DNA of 64,000 bases from the NCBI GenBank assembly GCA_947503925.1, contig CANNFQ010000008.1, positions 1 to 64,000 of the forward strand. The letters are read 5' to 3'. Origin of the DNA: an uncultured Paracoccaceae bacterium (lineage in GTDB: Bacteria > Pseudomonadota > Alphaproteobacteria > Rhodobacterales > Rhodobacteraceae). Every line of letters starts with the position of its first letter. The stretch's first letter is position 1. Shown piece after piece: positions 53,621-63,245 of this stretch. Below the pieces are notes generated by a model that was given only the letters and a program-made list of their open reading frames with translations, did not search any database and was not told where the DNA came from. A program made the position numbers and the translations under genes.

Positions 53621-54847
53621 ATGCCGCAGCCCACTGGATATCTCCAATTCATTCGTGAAAACATGCCTTTTCTGGCAACCGGCGCGCTATTGTCACTGCT
53701 CTCCAGCTTTGGGCAGACCTTCTTCATCGCCATCTTTGGCGGCGAAATCCGAGACACGTATGGGCTATCCAACGGGGACTGGGGCCTGATCTACATGATC
53801 GGCACCGGGGCATCTGCGTTATTGATGGTGTTCGCTGGCGGGCTGGCAGATAGATTCCGGGTCCGGACCCTTGGCGTTCTTGTTGTCCTGCTATTGGGGT
53901 GCGCCTGCCTTTTCATGGCGTTCAATACCGCAGCCGCGCTGCTTCCTCTCGTCATTTTCGCCCTGCGCTTCATGGGTCAGGGCATGACCAGCCACATGTC
54001 AACGGTCGCCATGGCCCGCTGGTTTGTGGCGACACGCGGACGAGCACTCGCCGTTGCTGCGTTTGGTTTCATGCTGGGTGAGGCGACATTGCCACTGACC
54101 ATGGTCTGGCTGAAATCCATGATCGACTGGCGGACACTCTGGATCTGTTTCGCTGGGGTCTGCGTGATCGCGGCGTTGATCCTGCATCGGCTCTTGCGGC
54201 TGGAACGCACGCCGCAAGCCATTGCCGAAACCGCCCAATCAACAGGCATGCAGAACCGGCACTGGACACGAGCAGATGCGCTGCGCCACCCGCTATTCTG
54301 GGCGATGGTGCCGGCGGTGATGTCATTTTCCGGTTTCGCCACCGCGTTCTGGTTCCATCAGGCCCATTTCGCAGAAATCAAAGGGTGGTCGCATCTGGCG
54401 CTCGTCTCGGTCTTTCCCCTCGGCACGATGGTTCTGGCACTTTCAACCGTCGGCTATGGCTGGGCCATCGACAGGCTTGGGGCAGTCCGACTTTTGCCAA
54501 TCTATCTGCTGCCGTTGGTCTTGGCCTTCTTTTTGCACTGGTACGCACCCAGTCTTGGCTGGACAGCATTGGCGGTCAGCTTGATGGGATTGGCAGGCGG
54601 TGGGCAAGCAACATTGCTAAACGCCTGCTGGGCGGAACTCTATGGAACAAAACACATTGGATCGATCAAATCAGCTGCGACCGCATTGATGGTACTAGGG
54701 TCAGCTATCGGGCCGGGGCTCAGCGGTTGGTTAATCGACAACGGGGTGGACTTCGAAGCACAGCAGCTGGGCTATGCAGCCATATTCGCCTTCGCCGCGC
54801 TGATCCTGATCATCCCGTCGCGAAAGGCGCTAACGGCGCTTACGTAG
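53621..54847 (+). CDS. Major facilitator superfamily transporter
   Basis: This 408-residue protein has 12 predicted membrane helices and the MFS loop motif between helices 2 and 3 (GGLADRFRVRTLG). It has a second half-repeat from about 215 onwards. The substrate is not apparent. The stop region overlaps the convergent smr gene by 18 bases. Confidence 0.85.
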   Translation: MPQPTGYLQFIRENMPFLATGALLSLLSSFGQTFFIAIFGGEIRDTYGLSNGDWGLIYMIGTGASALLMVFAGGLADRFRVRTLGVLVVLLLGCACLFMAFNTAAALLPLVIFALRFMGQGMTSHMSTVAMARWFVATRGRALAVAAFGFMLGEATLPLTMVWLKSMIDWRTLWICFAGVCVIAALILHRLLRLERTPQAIAETAQSTGMQNRHWTRADALRHPLFWAMVPAVMSFSGFATAFWFHQAHFAEIKGWSHLALVSVFPLGTMVLALSTVGYGWAIDRLGAVRLLPIYLLPLVLAFFLHWYAPSLGWTALAVSLMGLAGGGQATLLNACWAELYGTKHIGSIKSAATALMVLGSAIGPGLSGWLIDNGVDFEAQQLGYAAIFAFAALILIIPSRKALTALT

Positions 54848-55411
54848 ATAAACATAATATGCCCCATGGCCACCATGTCGCAGATGCGCCGGGGTGACTT
54901 GCAGAATTGCTTGCGACAATGGCGGTAAAGCCAGCCATTGCGGCACCTGATGGCGCAACACACCATGGCGGGTCGGGATTGGGCCGCCATCATCGCGATC
55001 CTTGCCCTTACCTGTGATCACCAAAACCAAACGACGGCCCAGCGATTGTGACCCAAGGATAAAGGCGACCAATTCGGGATGCGCCTCTGCCATTGTCATA
55101 CCGTGCAAATCGATCCGGGCCTCGGGCTTCAGCTTGCCACGCTTCATCTTGCCGAATGACTTGTGATCCATATTCACAGGTGCCGACGAGAGGCGGTCAT
55201 TAATTGGGGACAGCAGATCATCAGATCGGCGCAGGCTGCTGGACCCACCCATTTCAAACCGCTCTACAGGGGCCTTCTTAGGCTTTGGCTTAGCCGGCTG
55301 GGATATAAACGGCTCTTCACGCTTGCGTTGCGGGTCCATCGGGGTGGTCCGTTCCGCAACACGATCCCACAACGCCTTTTCCTCAGCCGACAGATGGCGG
55401 GGGCGGCGCAT
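54830..55411 (-). CDS. Smr-domain nuclease-like protein
   Basis: This 193-residue protein has a basic, disordered N-terminal 90 residues and a C-terminal Smr (small MutS-related) domain with RIDLHGMTMAEAH, LVITGKGKDR and the closing HGGHGAYYVYLRK. Smr domains cut or bind DNA or RNA. The start overlaps the mltA stop (TAATG), forming the leftward set tim44-mltA-smr. Confidence 0.88.
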   Translation of the reverse strand: MRRPRHLSAEEKALWDRVAERTTPMDPQRKREEPFISQPAKPKPKKAPVERFEMGGSSSLRRSDDLLSPINDRLSSAPVNMDHKSFGKMKRGKLKPEARIDLHGMTMAEAHPELVAFILGSQSLGRRLVLVITGKGKDRDDGGPIPTRHGVLRHQVPQWLALPPLSQAILQVTPAHLRHGGHGAYYVYLRKRR

Positions 55412-56442
55412 TACCGGTTTGCTACCACTAGCTGATGCGTCATTGTTGATGGCAGCAACACCACCATGCGGCCTGCATCCTTAATCTGCCCTGCAGCACG
55501 GCCCGCATCGGCACCAGTACCAAAAAAGATATCCGCGCGCTGCGCCCCTTTGATGGCTGAACCGGTATCCTGCGCCACCATCAAACGGTTCATTGGCTGC
55601 GCGCCTTGCTTTTCGATCCAGACCGGCGCACCGAGGGTGACAAATGCAGGATCAACAGCAATCGTGCGTCCTTCGGTGATGGATCTGTTCATCGCACCCA
55701 ACGGACCCTGATCAGCGGGCACCTCGCTCACTTCGCGAAAGAAAACATAGCTTTCGTTTTCCCATAAAAGCGCGCGGCCTTCCTTGCGGTTTTCGCGAAC
55801 CCAGTTGCGGATCACAGCAGCAGATACCTGATGCGGTTCAAAAATGCCCCGTTCGACCAGAACGCGACCAACCGATGAATAGTTGCGACCGTTCTTGCCA
55901 CCATACCCGACCCGCATCATCGACCCGTCGGGTAGCCGAACACGGCCAGACCCCTGCACCTGTAGAAAGAACAGATCAACAGGATCGGTCAGCCAAGCCA
56001 ACTCCAACCCCTTGCCACGCAGCGATTCATCCTCATCAATCTCGCGACGGGTGAAATAGGGTTCACCCGGAACCAAATCATCCGGCACAGCATAAATTGG
56101 ATATTGGTAATCGTTACCCCGCTCACGGGCGCCCGGCAGTTCCGGCTCAAAGTAGCCAGTGAACAGCATCGGTTCACCATCTTCCATCAACACCGGCCGA
56201 AAGAACTTTTCAAAGAACCCGCGCGGCTCTGGCCCGCGGCGGGCAAAATCGCACAGGATTTCCCAGCGGGTGTCATGAATATCACCGCAAGTGTTCAGAA
56301 AAACATCCATTGCGGCCTGATGATCATCAGCGGCCCAACCTGCCAGATCCTCAAACCGAAGCTGGGTATATGTTGGTTCGGACATCACACTGCCTGCCAT
56401 CGTCAGGGAAAGCCACAGACCACCAAACCAACTGTGGATCAT
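55411..56442 (-). CDS. mltA: Membrane-bound lytic transglycosylase MltA
   Basis: This 343-residue protein has a hydrophobic N-terminus, the MltA domain (FTGYFEPELPGARE, LFFLQVQGSGRVRLPDG) and the C-terminal 3D domain with catalytic Asp in AQDTGSAIKGAQRADIFFG. It cleaves murein glycan strands in the periplasm. It overlaps tim44 by four bases. Confidence 0.93.
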   Translation of the reverse strand: MIHSWFGGLWLSLTMAGSVMSEPTYTQLRFEDLAGWAADDHQAAMDVFLNTCGDIHDTRWEILCDFARRGPEPRGFFEKFFRPVLMEDGEPMLFTGYFEPELPGARERGNDYQYPIYAVPDDLVPGEPYFTRREIDEDESLRGKGLELAWLTDPVDLFFLQVQGSGRVRLPDGSMMRVGYGGKNGRNYSSVGRVLVERGIFEPHQVSAAVIRNWVRENRKEGRALLWENESYVFFREVSEVPADQGPLGAMNRSITEGRTIAVDPAFVTLGAPVWIEKQGAQPMNRLMVAQDTGSAIKGAQRADIFFGTGADAGRAAGQIKDAGRMVVLLPSTMTHQLVVANR

Positions 56443-57098
56443 TCGCCGGTCGCGATAAGCCGCCAGTTCGGATCGCCTGAATCCATCTTGCGCGAGAATG
56501 TCCAGACATCTTTCTGACGCTTGATCTCTGCATCGCTACCTTCGATCACGTCGCCAGCATTATCACGAACAACGGATGTCATCTCACTTTTGAACCGAAC
56601 GGTGATATCGCCCTCTTTTGTGACCTCATCGAACACCGCTTCAACCAGCGACATGTCACTGATGCCAATAAAATTCGCCTCAATCGTCAACCCCTTGCGC
56701 TGGCGCTCATCAACGACGGTGGCGAAAGCTTCGTAAACGTCCTCGGAAATAAACGGTACGACTGTGTCCAGATCACCTTTTTCAAAGGCCATCAGGATCA
56801 TCTCATATGCACCACGGGCACCGCCCAGAAACTCGCCGACATTAAAAGATGGATCGACACGCTTCATCGCGGCCAGCGCCTTGGCGTTATCCGAATCCTC
56901 GGCAACGTGATCGGTGATATCCAAATCAGGACCACCTTCGATAACATCGAATTCCGGCTTCTTACGCCGGTCGGTTTCAGACTGGGTAACCGCAGGCTTT
57001 TCATACCCTTCGCGCGTGCCAAGAACGCCGCGCAAACGCAGGATCAGGAAAATAGCAATGCCAGCAAGGACAAGAAGCTGGATAATCGGAGAGTTCAT
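56439..57098 (-). CDS. Tim44/TimA-like membrane protein
   Basis: This 219-residue protein has one N-terminal membrane helix (PIIQLLVLAGIAIFLILRL), a charged linker and a C-terminal Tim44 domain (FNVGEFLGGARGAYEMILMAF, FSRKMDSGDPNWRLIATGE). In alphaproteobacteria it is a relative of the mitochondrial import motor subunit; its bacterial role at the membrane is unsettled. It diverges from fxsA. Confidence 0.87.
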   Translation of the reverse strand: MNSPIIQLLVLAGIAIFLILRLRGVLGTREGYEKPAVTQSETDRRKKPEFDVIEGGPDLDITDHVAEDSDNAKALAAMKRVDPSFNVGEFLGGARGAYEMILMAFEKGDLDTVVPFISEDVYEAFATVVDERQRKGLTIEANFIGISDMSLVEAVFDEVTKEGDITVRFKSEMTSVVRDNAGDVIEGSDAEIKRQKDVWTFSRKMDSGDPNWRLIATGE

Positions 57099-57208
57099 AA
57101 GGACCTCGTTTCAGGGTTGGGCATGGTAATTACCCAGTCGAACCTTATGTAGGTCAGGGGTAAGGCCAAGTCCACCTTACCCCCAAACAAGTTACGAAAG
57201 GCATCCCC

Positions 57209-57682
57209 ATGTGGCTGTTACTTGCTTTTATTGCGGTCCCAATGATCGAAATCGCCCTGTTTATTCAGGTTGGCGGGCTGATCGGGGTCTGGTGGACACT
57301 GCTGATCGTGCTGATCACAGCGATAGCGGGGTCCTATCTGGTGCGGGCACAAGGGTTGCGAGAGCTTGGAAACCTGCAACGTTCCTTCTCTGACCTTCGG
57401 GATCCGACAGAACCTTTGGCTAATGGGGCAATGATCCTGTTTGCCGGGGCGCTTCTTTTGACACCAGGCTTTTTCACCGATATCGTCGGTCTATCACTTC
57501 TGGTGCCTCGGGTGCGGCGTGCAGCATTTCTTTGGGCACGATCACGGGTCAAGGTACAAAGCTTTTCGATGGGGCAACAACCGCAGCCAGAACCAAAAGA
57601 TCGGGTTGTCGATGCAGAATTCACCGATGTGACACCCGATAAGAAACCGACACACCCAACATCCGGTTGGACGCAGCATTGA
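57209..57682 (+). CDS. fxsA: FxsA family membrane protein
   Basis: This 157-residue inner-membrane protein has IALFIQVGGLIGVWWTLLIV, the short cytosolic RAQGLRELGN segment and PGFFTDIVGLSLLVPRVR. E. coli FxsA is linked to F exclusion of phage T7. It heads a pair with secB. Confidence 0.88.
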   Translation: MWLLLAFIAVPMIEIALFIQVGGLIGVWWTLLIVLITAIAGSYLVRAQGLRELGNLQRSFSDLRDPTEPLANGAMILFAGALLLTPGFFTDIVGLSLLVPRVRRAAFLWARSRVKVQSFSMGQQPQPEPKDRVVDAEFTDVTPDKKPTHPTSGWTQH

Positions 57683-57740
57683 GCCTTGCGGCATTGGCTG
57701 TTAGGTACACGCCAACCTAATCCAACCGGAGCAATTCCCA

Positions 57741-58235
57741 ATGTCTGATGCACCCGAAAACGGCGCAGAACAACCACAGCAACCGCAAGTCACCAGCCGC
57801 GTTCTGGCACAGTATATCCGTGACATGTCGTTCGAAAATATCCTTGCGCAAAAGGGCGTACAGGGCGATGCGCAGCCTGAAATTCAGGTGCAGGTCAATC
57901 TGGACGCGCGCAAGCGGACAACTGACAACCAGTTCGAAATCATCACAAAGCTGAACATCACCAGCAAAACCAAGGAAAAGGGCGAACCGCTTTTCGTTCT
58001 GGAAATCGAATATGCGGGCGTGTTCCACGTTGAAGGCGTGCCAGAAGAACAGATGCACCCCTATCTGCTAATCGAATGCCCGCGCATCACATTCCCATTC
58101 CTGCGCCGGATCGTCAGCGATGTGACACGCGATGGTGGCTTCCCACCGTTGAACCTGGAAACCATTGATTTCCTGGCACTTTATCGCAGTGAGCTGGCCC
58201 GCCGGGCAGAAACCGAAAAAGCCAAAGCAAACTAG
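57741..58235 (+). CDS. secB: Protein-export chaperone SecB
   Basis: This 164-residue tetrameric chaperone holds preproteins unfolded for SecA. YIRDMSFENILAQ, LEIEYAGVF, HPYLLIECPRITFPFLRRIV and GGFPPLNLETIDF are typical. The stop lies in a hairpin shared with dnaQ. Confidence 0.95.
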   Translation: MSDAPENGAEQPQQPQVTSRVLAQYIRDMSFENILAQKGVQGDAQPEIQVQVNLDARKRTTDNQFEIITKLNITSKTKEKGEPLFVLEIEYAGVFHVEGVPEEQMHPYLLIECPRITFPFLRRIVSDVTRDGGFPPLNLETIDFLALYRSELARRAETEKAKAN

Positions 58236-58248
58236 GTTTAACCTAGTT
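58230..58248. terminator. Hairpin over two convergent stop codons
   Basis: AACTAGGTT-T-AACCTAGTT forms 9-bp perfect arms that contain the secB TAG (58233-58235) and the dnaQ TAA (58238-58240). T-rich tracts follow on both strands, so it may act as a weak bidirectional terminator. Confidence 0.45.
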
Positions 58249-58969
58249 TCTTCCACAACGCGCCGTCGCCCAGACTGTCAACAAAGGCAGCATGGGCAGC
58301 GGCTTCTTTTTGTCCGATACGCGGCGGCAATGGGGTGGGCCGCGGCATCGGTCGCCAGTCTTCGGCATCAGCACTGTCAGATGCCTTGCGGGTATCGGCC
58401 GCCAACGCGAAATCCGGTTGACGGCCGCCAATCAGCTCCAGATACACTTCGGCCAGAATTTCACTGTCCAACAATGCGCCGTGCAGGGTCCGCGACGAAT
58501 TATCGATGCCAAAGCGTCGGCAAAGCGCATCCAGCGATGCAGGCGAACCGGGGAACCGCCGGCGGGCAATGGCCAAAGTATCCAATGCCTGATCCATCGG
58601 CAGCAATGGGCGGTTCAGCCATCCCAACTCTGCATTCAGGAACTTCATATCAAAAGCAGCATTGTGGATGACCAGCTTTGCATCACCAACAAAATCCACA
58701 AAGTCCTGGGCAATATCCTCAAATACAGGTTTGTCGCGTAGGGTTTCCTGCCCCGGCTTCGGCTCTTGCGGCGGTTCAAGCAGATCGGGGCCAATACCAT
58801 GCACACCAAACGCCTCTGCGGGCATCGATCGCCTGGGATTGATATATTGGTGATAGGTGCGACCCGTCGGGACGTGACCCATCAGTTCGACGGCACCAAT
58901 CTCAACAATCCGGTCACCTTCAGACGGTTCAAAACCTGTTGTTTCAGTATCAAGGACGATTTCACGCAT
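58238..58969 (-). CDS. dnaQ: DNA polymerase III epsilon subunit
   Basis: This 243-residue 3'-5' proofreading exonuclease of the DEDDh type has LDTETTGFEPSEGDRIVEIG, HNAAFDMKFL and HGALLDSEILAEVYL. A C-terminal tail of about 50 residues would bind the alpha subunit. It overlaps coaE by eight bases in the leftward operon maf-aroE-coaE-dnaQ. Confidence 0.95.
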   Translation of the reverse strand: MREIVLDTETTGFEPSEGDRIVEIGAVELMGHVPTGRTYHQYINPRRSMPAEAFGVHGIGPDLLEPPQEPKPGQETLRDKPVFEDIAQDFVDFVGDAKLVIHNAAFDMKFLNAELGWLNRPLLPMDQALDTLAIARRRFPGSPASLDALCRRFGIDNSSRTLHGALLDSEILAEVYLELIGGRQPDFALAADTRKASDSADAEDWRPMPRPTPLPPRIGQKEAAAHAAFVDSLGDGALWKKLG

Positions 58970-59552
58970 CTGTCTTGCCTCTAATCGCAGCGATTAGATG
59001 TTGCACCGCCGCGCGGGTATCGTCCAGCGTGATCGTCTCAATCACATGATCCGCGCGATCACGCTTTTCGGCATCAGGTATCTGGCGGGCCAAAATCGCC
59101 GCGAGCTGTTCTTCTGTCATGCCCGGGCGGTCCAGAACACGACTGCGCTGCACATCAGCCGGGGCAGAAACGACAAGCACCGAATCCAACCATGCGTCAG
59201 CACCGGTTTCGAATAACAGCGGAATATCAAACAACAGTAACGGGGCATCATGCTCCGCGATAAAGTCCGCACGGCTATTGGCGACCAGCGGATGCACAAT
59301 CGCCTCAATCCGGGCCAAGGCATCTGGGTCCGCGGCAATCACGGCTTTCAACGCATCGCGCGAAACCGCACCATCAATAACAGCCTCGGGAAATGCCAAG
59401 GCCATCGGGGCAACAGCAGTGCCACCTTGATCATAAAGCTGATGAACAACCGCATCCGCGTCCCAGACCGGCACGCCGGCATCGTGAAACATCGCTGCAG
59501 TGGTCGATTTGCCCATCCCGATGGACCCGGTCAGACCCAACAGATGCGTCAT
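58962..59552 (-). CDS. coaE: Dephospho-CoA kinase
   Basis: This 196-residue P-loop kinase (LTGSIGMGKSTTAAMF) performs the last step of coenzyme A synthesis. DIPLLFETGAD and VVSAPADVQRSRVLDRPG are the further family blocks. The start overlaps the aroE stop (ATGA). Confidence 0.95.
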   Translation of the reverse strand: MTHLLGLTGSIGMGKSTTAAMFHDAGVPVWDADAVVHQLYDQGGTAVAPMALAFPEAVIDGAVSRDALKAVIAADPDALARIEAIVHPLVANSRADFIAEHDAPLLLFDIPLLFETGADAWLDSVLVVSAPADVQRSRVLDRPGMTEEQLAAILARQIPDAEKRDRADHVIETITLDDTRAAVQHLIAAIRGKTDA

Positions 59553-60376
59553 GCAAGAACAGCCGCGCGGGTCGCGTCATCGACGACCGGGCGCTGGCCA
59601 AACCAGCGTTCAAATCCCGGCACACCCTGATGCAGTAACATACCCAGACCATCGACGGTCACACATCCCTTGGCCGCGGCTGTTTTCAAAAATTCCGTCT
59701 GTAGTGGCGTGTAAACAATGTCAGTGACCACAGCATCGGGCCGGAGGTTGTCCATATCAACCCTGAATGGTTGCGCGCCAGCCATGCCAAGCGATGTTGT
59801 ATTCACAACTGTCGTTGCTGTCTCCAGCATGGTGCCCGCCTGAACCCAATCAACGACGTGAATACGCGTACCAAATTCAGCCTTCAGCGCCTCAGCCTTT
59901 GGACGGGTTCTGTTCGATAGCAAGATTTCCGGCACGCCTGCGTTTGCCAAGGCCACAATAATCGCACGCGCGGCACCACCGGCCCCGAAAACCGCCGCTG
60001 GTCCAAGTTTGGCATCCCAATGAGGTGCACCTTGACGCAGATTGGAAATGAAGCCGTAACCATCAGTGTTATCGGCTAAAATTGTGCCGTCCTGTTTGAA
60101 GGTAATCGTATTTGCCGCACCGATCAGCGTGGCGCGATCTGTGACCTGATCAGCAAATCTCAGGACATTCACCTTATGGGGAATGGTCACATTGATCCCG
60201 ACAAAGCCCTGTTCGGGCAAGGCGCGTAAAGTGGCCTCTAAGGCGTCCTCCACCACCTGGATTGCTGTATAGCTCCCCGGCAAACCGTATTGCTTGAGCC
60301 AATGGCCATGCAGCTTTGGCGAAAGTGAATGGCTGATCGGATTCCCGATTACGCCCGCGTGGGGAAAATCTGTCAT
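59549..60376 (-). CDS. aroE: Shikimate dehydrogenase
   Basis: This 275-residue NADPH enzyme reduces 3-dehydroshikimate. GNPISHSLSPKLHG is the substrate-binding start, NVTIPHKVN carries the catalytic Lys, DNTDGYGF the Asp, and FGAGGAARAI the NADP loop. It overlaps maf by four bases. Confidence 0.95.
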   Translation of the reverse strand: MTDFPHAGVIGNPISHSLSPKLHGHWLKQYGLPGSYTAIQVVEDALEATLRALPEQGFVGINVTIPHKVNVLRFADQVTDRATLIGAANTITFKQDGTILADNTDGYGFISNLRQGAPHWDAKLGPAAVFGAGGAARAIIVALANAGVPEILLSNRTRPKAEALKAEFGTRIHVVDWVQAGTMLETATTVVNTTSLGMAGAQPFRVDMDNLRPDAVVTDIVYTPLQTEFLKTAAAKGCVTVDGLGMLLHQGVPGFERWFGQRPVVDDATRAAVLA

Positions 60377-60972
60377 GATGGCAGTGTTCCGCGAAGTGTC
60401 AGGTATGACAAGAGTTCAATCAGTGGTAGACCAAGAACGTTGAAATAGTCTCCTTCAATGCGCGTAAAAAGTCGCACACCTTCCTCTTCCAGCTTGTAGG
60501 CACCGACGGCATGACGAATGCTCTGCCAGTTGCGGTCGACATATTCAGAAAGGTAACCGTCCGAAATCTCACGCATCGAAAGCCTGACCACACCAACATG
60601 GCGCCAGATAGGCTGATTTTCATGATAGATCACGGCGGCAGATAGAAGCTGGTGCTTTTGTCCTGACAAGGCGCGCAACTGTGCAAGTGCCTGATCAGGC
60701 GTTTCGGGCTTGCTGAATATCTCGCGACCAAGGGCAAGAACCTGATCGCAACCGACAACCAGCGCCTCAGGATTTTTCGCACCAACGCGTTTGGCCTTCA
60801 TCTCAGCCAGTGCATCTGCGATGTCGCGGGGTGAAGCATCTTCGGCCAGAAGTGCCTGTTTGATCGCTTCCTCATCAACGCGGGCTGTTGCCATGGTGAA
60901 ATCTATGGCAGCATTCCGCAGGAGCTGCGCACGAATTTCTGAGCCTGAGGCGAGGATGATTTTTGCGGTCAT
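60373..60972 (-). CDS. maf: Maf-family nucleotide pyrophosphatase
   Basis: This 199-residue protein hydrolyses non-canonical or modified nucleoside triphosphates. The N-terminal loop LASGSEIRAQLL differs slightly from the common LASASPRR. The catalytic Asp lies in VVGCDQVL, and SIRHAVGAYKLEEEG is the closing motif. It is the origin-proximal gene of the leftward operon; a DnaA box touches its start codon. Confidence 0.93.
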   Translation of the reverse strand: MTAKIILASGSEIRAQLLRNAAIDFTMATARVDEEAIKQALLAEDASPRDIADALAEMKAKRVGAKNPEALVVGCDQVLALGREIFSKPETPDQALAQLRALSGQKHQLLSAAVIYHENQPIWRHVGVVRLSMREISDGYLSEYVDRNWQSIRHAVGAYKLEEEGVRLFTRIEGDYFNVLGLPLIELLSYLTLRGTLPS

Positions 60973-60980
60973 GTGGATAA
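60972..60980 (-). promoter_or_regulatory. DnaA box (perfect)
   Basis: TGTGGATAA on the plus strand is TTATCCACA on the minus strand, the consensus DnaA box. It overlaps the first base of the maf start codon, so DnaA binding could also affect maf transcription. Confidence 0.6.
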
Positions 60981-61374
60981 CCTTCTGGAGAAACCAATGG
61001 ATCGATCTGGGAGTATTGGAATGGATATGAGGTCAACGACGAGGCATGTGGGTTACTGCCCGTTTATGCGCATATTTCTTCCCATTTTTCCACCGTGGGA
61101 AAGAACAAATAGGTCTTGTGGACGAATCCACGACACAGGCACTGTCAAGACGCTAATCTAACGCGGGTAAGTTTTTTATGTCGTATCAAGCCATTGTTAT
61201 TGATATATAAAAATTAGAAATCATCTGTGAATTCCACCAAAATATATATGACATACCTTTGGATAAGTCTGAGGATGAAAAAGAAATTCACAGGACGCTT
61301 GCTGACTACAAACAACAACATCTTTTCTTTCCTTTATTATTTATTAAGGAAGAACCAAACTATGAAGGTGTCAT
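60973..61374. other. Candidate replication origin (oriC)
   Basis: This 402-base gene-free gap lies between divergent maf and hemJ. TTATCCACA, a perfect DnaA box, is present on the minus strand at 60972-60980. TTATCCAAA (one mismatch) is at 61258-61266 on the minus strand. Two-mismatch forms occur near 61108, 61226 and 61286. AT-rich tracts (61195-61230, 61240-61256, 61333-61348) would suit strand opening. The flanking gene block is the one usually next to the alphaproteobacterial origin, and strand G/C bias reverses here. Confidence 0.65.
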
Positions 61375-61827
61375 ATGATGATTGAACTGCTGAACACGAT
61401 CTATCCCTGGATAAAGGCCGTTCATATTATGGCCGTGATTGCTTGGATGGCCGGCCTGTTTTATCTTCCCAGACTCTTTGTCTACCATGCCGAACGGGCC
61501 AGTGTGGGATCAGAGCTGGATCAGACGTTTCAGGTCATGGAAGAAAAACTGTTACGGGTAATTATGAACCCGGCCATGATTGTGGCCTGGATCGCCGGTG
61601 TGATCATGATTGGGCTTGGTGCGTTCGACTGGGGGTCTGTATGGGCTTGGGCGAAGCTATGTGCTGTGATCCTGATGTCAGCAGCGCATGGATGGATGGC
61701 GGCACGGCGGAAGGAATTTGTGGCTGGGACGAATACGCGATCAGGACGGACATATAGGTTCTTCAATGAGGTGCCGACAGTGTTGATGCTAGTGATCGTG
61801 ATCGCTGTCGTGGTGCGTCCGTTCTAA
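61375..61827 (+). CDS. hemJ: Protoporphyrinogen oxidase HemJ
   Basis: This 150-residue four-helix membrane protein oxidises protoporphyrinogen IX in haem (and bacteriochlorophyll) synthesis. The N-terminal [27 protein letters not shown] contains the essential His; RVIMNPAMI and RYFNEVPT-like [16 protein letters not shown] close it. It starts right after the putative origin and is followed by rho. Confidence 0.92.
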   Translation: MMIELLNTIYPWIKAVHIMAVIAWMAGLFYLPRLFVYHAERASVGSELDQTFQVMEEKLLRVIMNPAMIVAWIAGVIMIGLGAFDWGSVWAWAKLCAVILMSAAHGWMAARRKEFVAGTNTRSGRTYRFFNEVPTVLMLVIVIAVVVRPF

Positions 61828-61942
61828 AACATTGACTCTGGTATGGCTGTTGCCTATCTGTTTCACCGCTACCCGTCCGGGACAGCGATTTTCCATTCCT
61901 GATCGAAGAAATGCCCGTCATCTGGCTGGCTTTGGATATATG

Positions 61943-63214
61943 ATGTCACAACACCGCCTGAACCTTGCTGACCTGAAGGCACAAAGCCCGAAGGATCTTT
62001 TGTCCTTAGCAGAAGAGCTGGAGATCGAGAACGCCTCCACCATGCGGAAGGGCGATATGATGTTTGCCATTCTCAAAGAACGGGCAGACGAGGAATGGAT
62101 TATCGGAGGAGATGGCGTTCTGGAAGTGTTGCAAGACGGTTTTGGGTTCTTGCGGTCACCAGAGGCGAATTATCTGCCAGGACCTGATGATATCTATGTG
62201 TCACCTGACATGATCCGGCAGCACTCTTTGCGGACGGGTGATACCGTCGAAGGTGTTATGAAAGAGCCGAATGACAATGAGCGTTACTTTGCGCTGACAT
62301 CGGTTGAACAGATCAACTTTGAGGAGCCTGAGCGGGCGAAACACAAGGTCGCATTTGATAACCTGACACCGCTATATCCTGATGAGCGGCTGAATATGGA
62401 AGTCGAGGACCCGACGATCAAGGATCGGTCTGCACGGATTATCGACCTCGTAGCACCGATAGGGAAAGGCCAGCGGTCTTTGATTGTGGCGCCGCCGCGG
62501 ACAGGTAAGACGGTTCTATTACAGAACATCGCCAATTCGATCGAGAAGAACCATCCGGAATGCTATCTGATTGTGCTGTTGATTGATGAACGTCCCGAAG
62601 AGGTGACGGATATGCAGCGGTCAGTGAAGGGCGAGGTTGTTTCATCAACCTTTGATGAGCCTGCGACGCGCCATGTTGCAGTGTCAGAGATGGTGATCGA
62701 AAAGGCAAAACGCCTGGTAGAGCATAAGCGAGATGTTGTGATCCTGCTCGATTCGATCACACGTCTGGGACGGGCGTTTAACACGACTGTGCCATCATCG
62801 GGTAAGGTATTGACCGGCGGTGTGGATGCCAATGCGTTGCAGCGACCAAAGCGGTTCTTTGGGGCGGCACGGAACATCGAAGAAGGTGGATCGCTGACGA
62901 TCATCGCAACAGCGTTGATCGACACCGGGTCGCGGATGGATGAAGTGATCTTTGAAGAATTCAAGGGAACCGGCAATAGCGAGATTGTGCTGGATCGGAA
63001 AGTGGCCGATAAACGTGTGTTCCCGGCGATGGACATTCTGAAATCCGGGACGCGGAAGGAAGAGCTACTGGTAGATAAGGGCGATCTGGCCAAGACATAT
63101 GTGTTGCGGCGGATCCTGAATCCGATGGGAACAACTGATGCTATCGAATTCCTTTTGGGTAAGTTGAAGCAAACCAAAACTAATTCGGACTTCTTCGATT
63201 CGATGAATACCTAA
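61943..63214 (+). CDS. rho: Transcription terminator Rho
   Basis: This 423-residue hexameric RNA-dependent ATPase has an N-terminal RNA-binding OSB fold ([20 protein letters not shown]). The Walker A is [12 protein letters not shown], the Q-loop region is [18 protein letters not shown], and the Walker B is [14 protein letters not shown]. The ATG pair at 61940/61943 is preceded by a long in-frame extension with no start signal; [12 protein letters not shown] gives the usual N-terminus. Confidence 0.96.
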   Translation: MSQHRLNLADLKAQSPKDLLSLAEELEIENASTMRKGDMMFAILKERADEEWIIGGDGVLEVLQDGFGFLRSPEANYLPGPDDIYVSPDMIRQHSLRTGDTVEGVMKEPNDNERYFALTSVEQINFEEPERAKHKVAFDNLTPLYPDERLNMEVEDPTIKDRSARIIDLVAPIGKGQRSLIVAPPRTGKTVLLQNIANSIEKNHPECYLIVLLIDERPEEVTDMQRSVKGEVVSSTFDEPATRHVAVSEMVIEKAKRLVEHKRDVVILLDSITRLGRAFNTTVPSSGKVLTGGVDANALQRPKRFFGAARNIEEGGSLTIIATALIDTGSRMDEVIFEEFKGTGNSEIVLDRKVADKRVFPAMDILKSGTRKEELLVDKGDLAKTYVLRRILNPMGTTDAIEFLLGKLKQTKTNSDFFDSMNT

Positions 63215-63245
63215 ACTTATTGTTTATTAACAATGGGTTGATGTA

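Noticed and set aside
61828-61942. Riboswitch or long leader ahead of rho
   Set aside because: The gap is only 115 bases and I see no known aptamer pattern or clear leader hairpins.
63215-63245. Terminator after rho
   Set aside because: ATTGTT-TATT-AACAAT is an AT-only stem without a T-run, and mnmE follows closely on the same strand.
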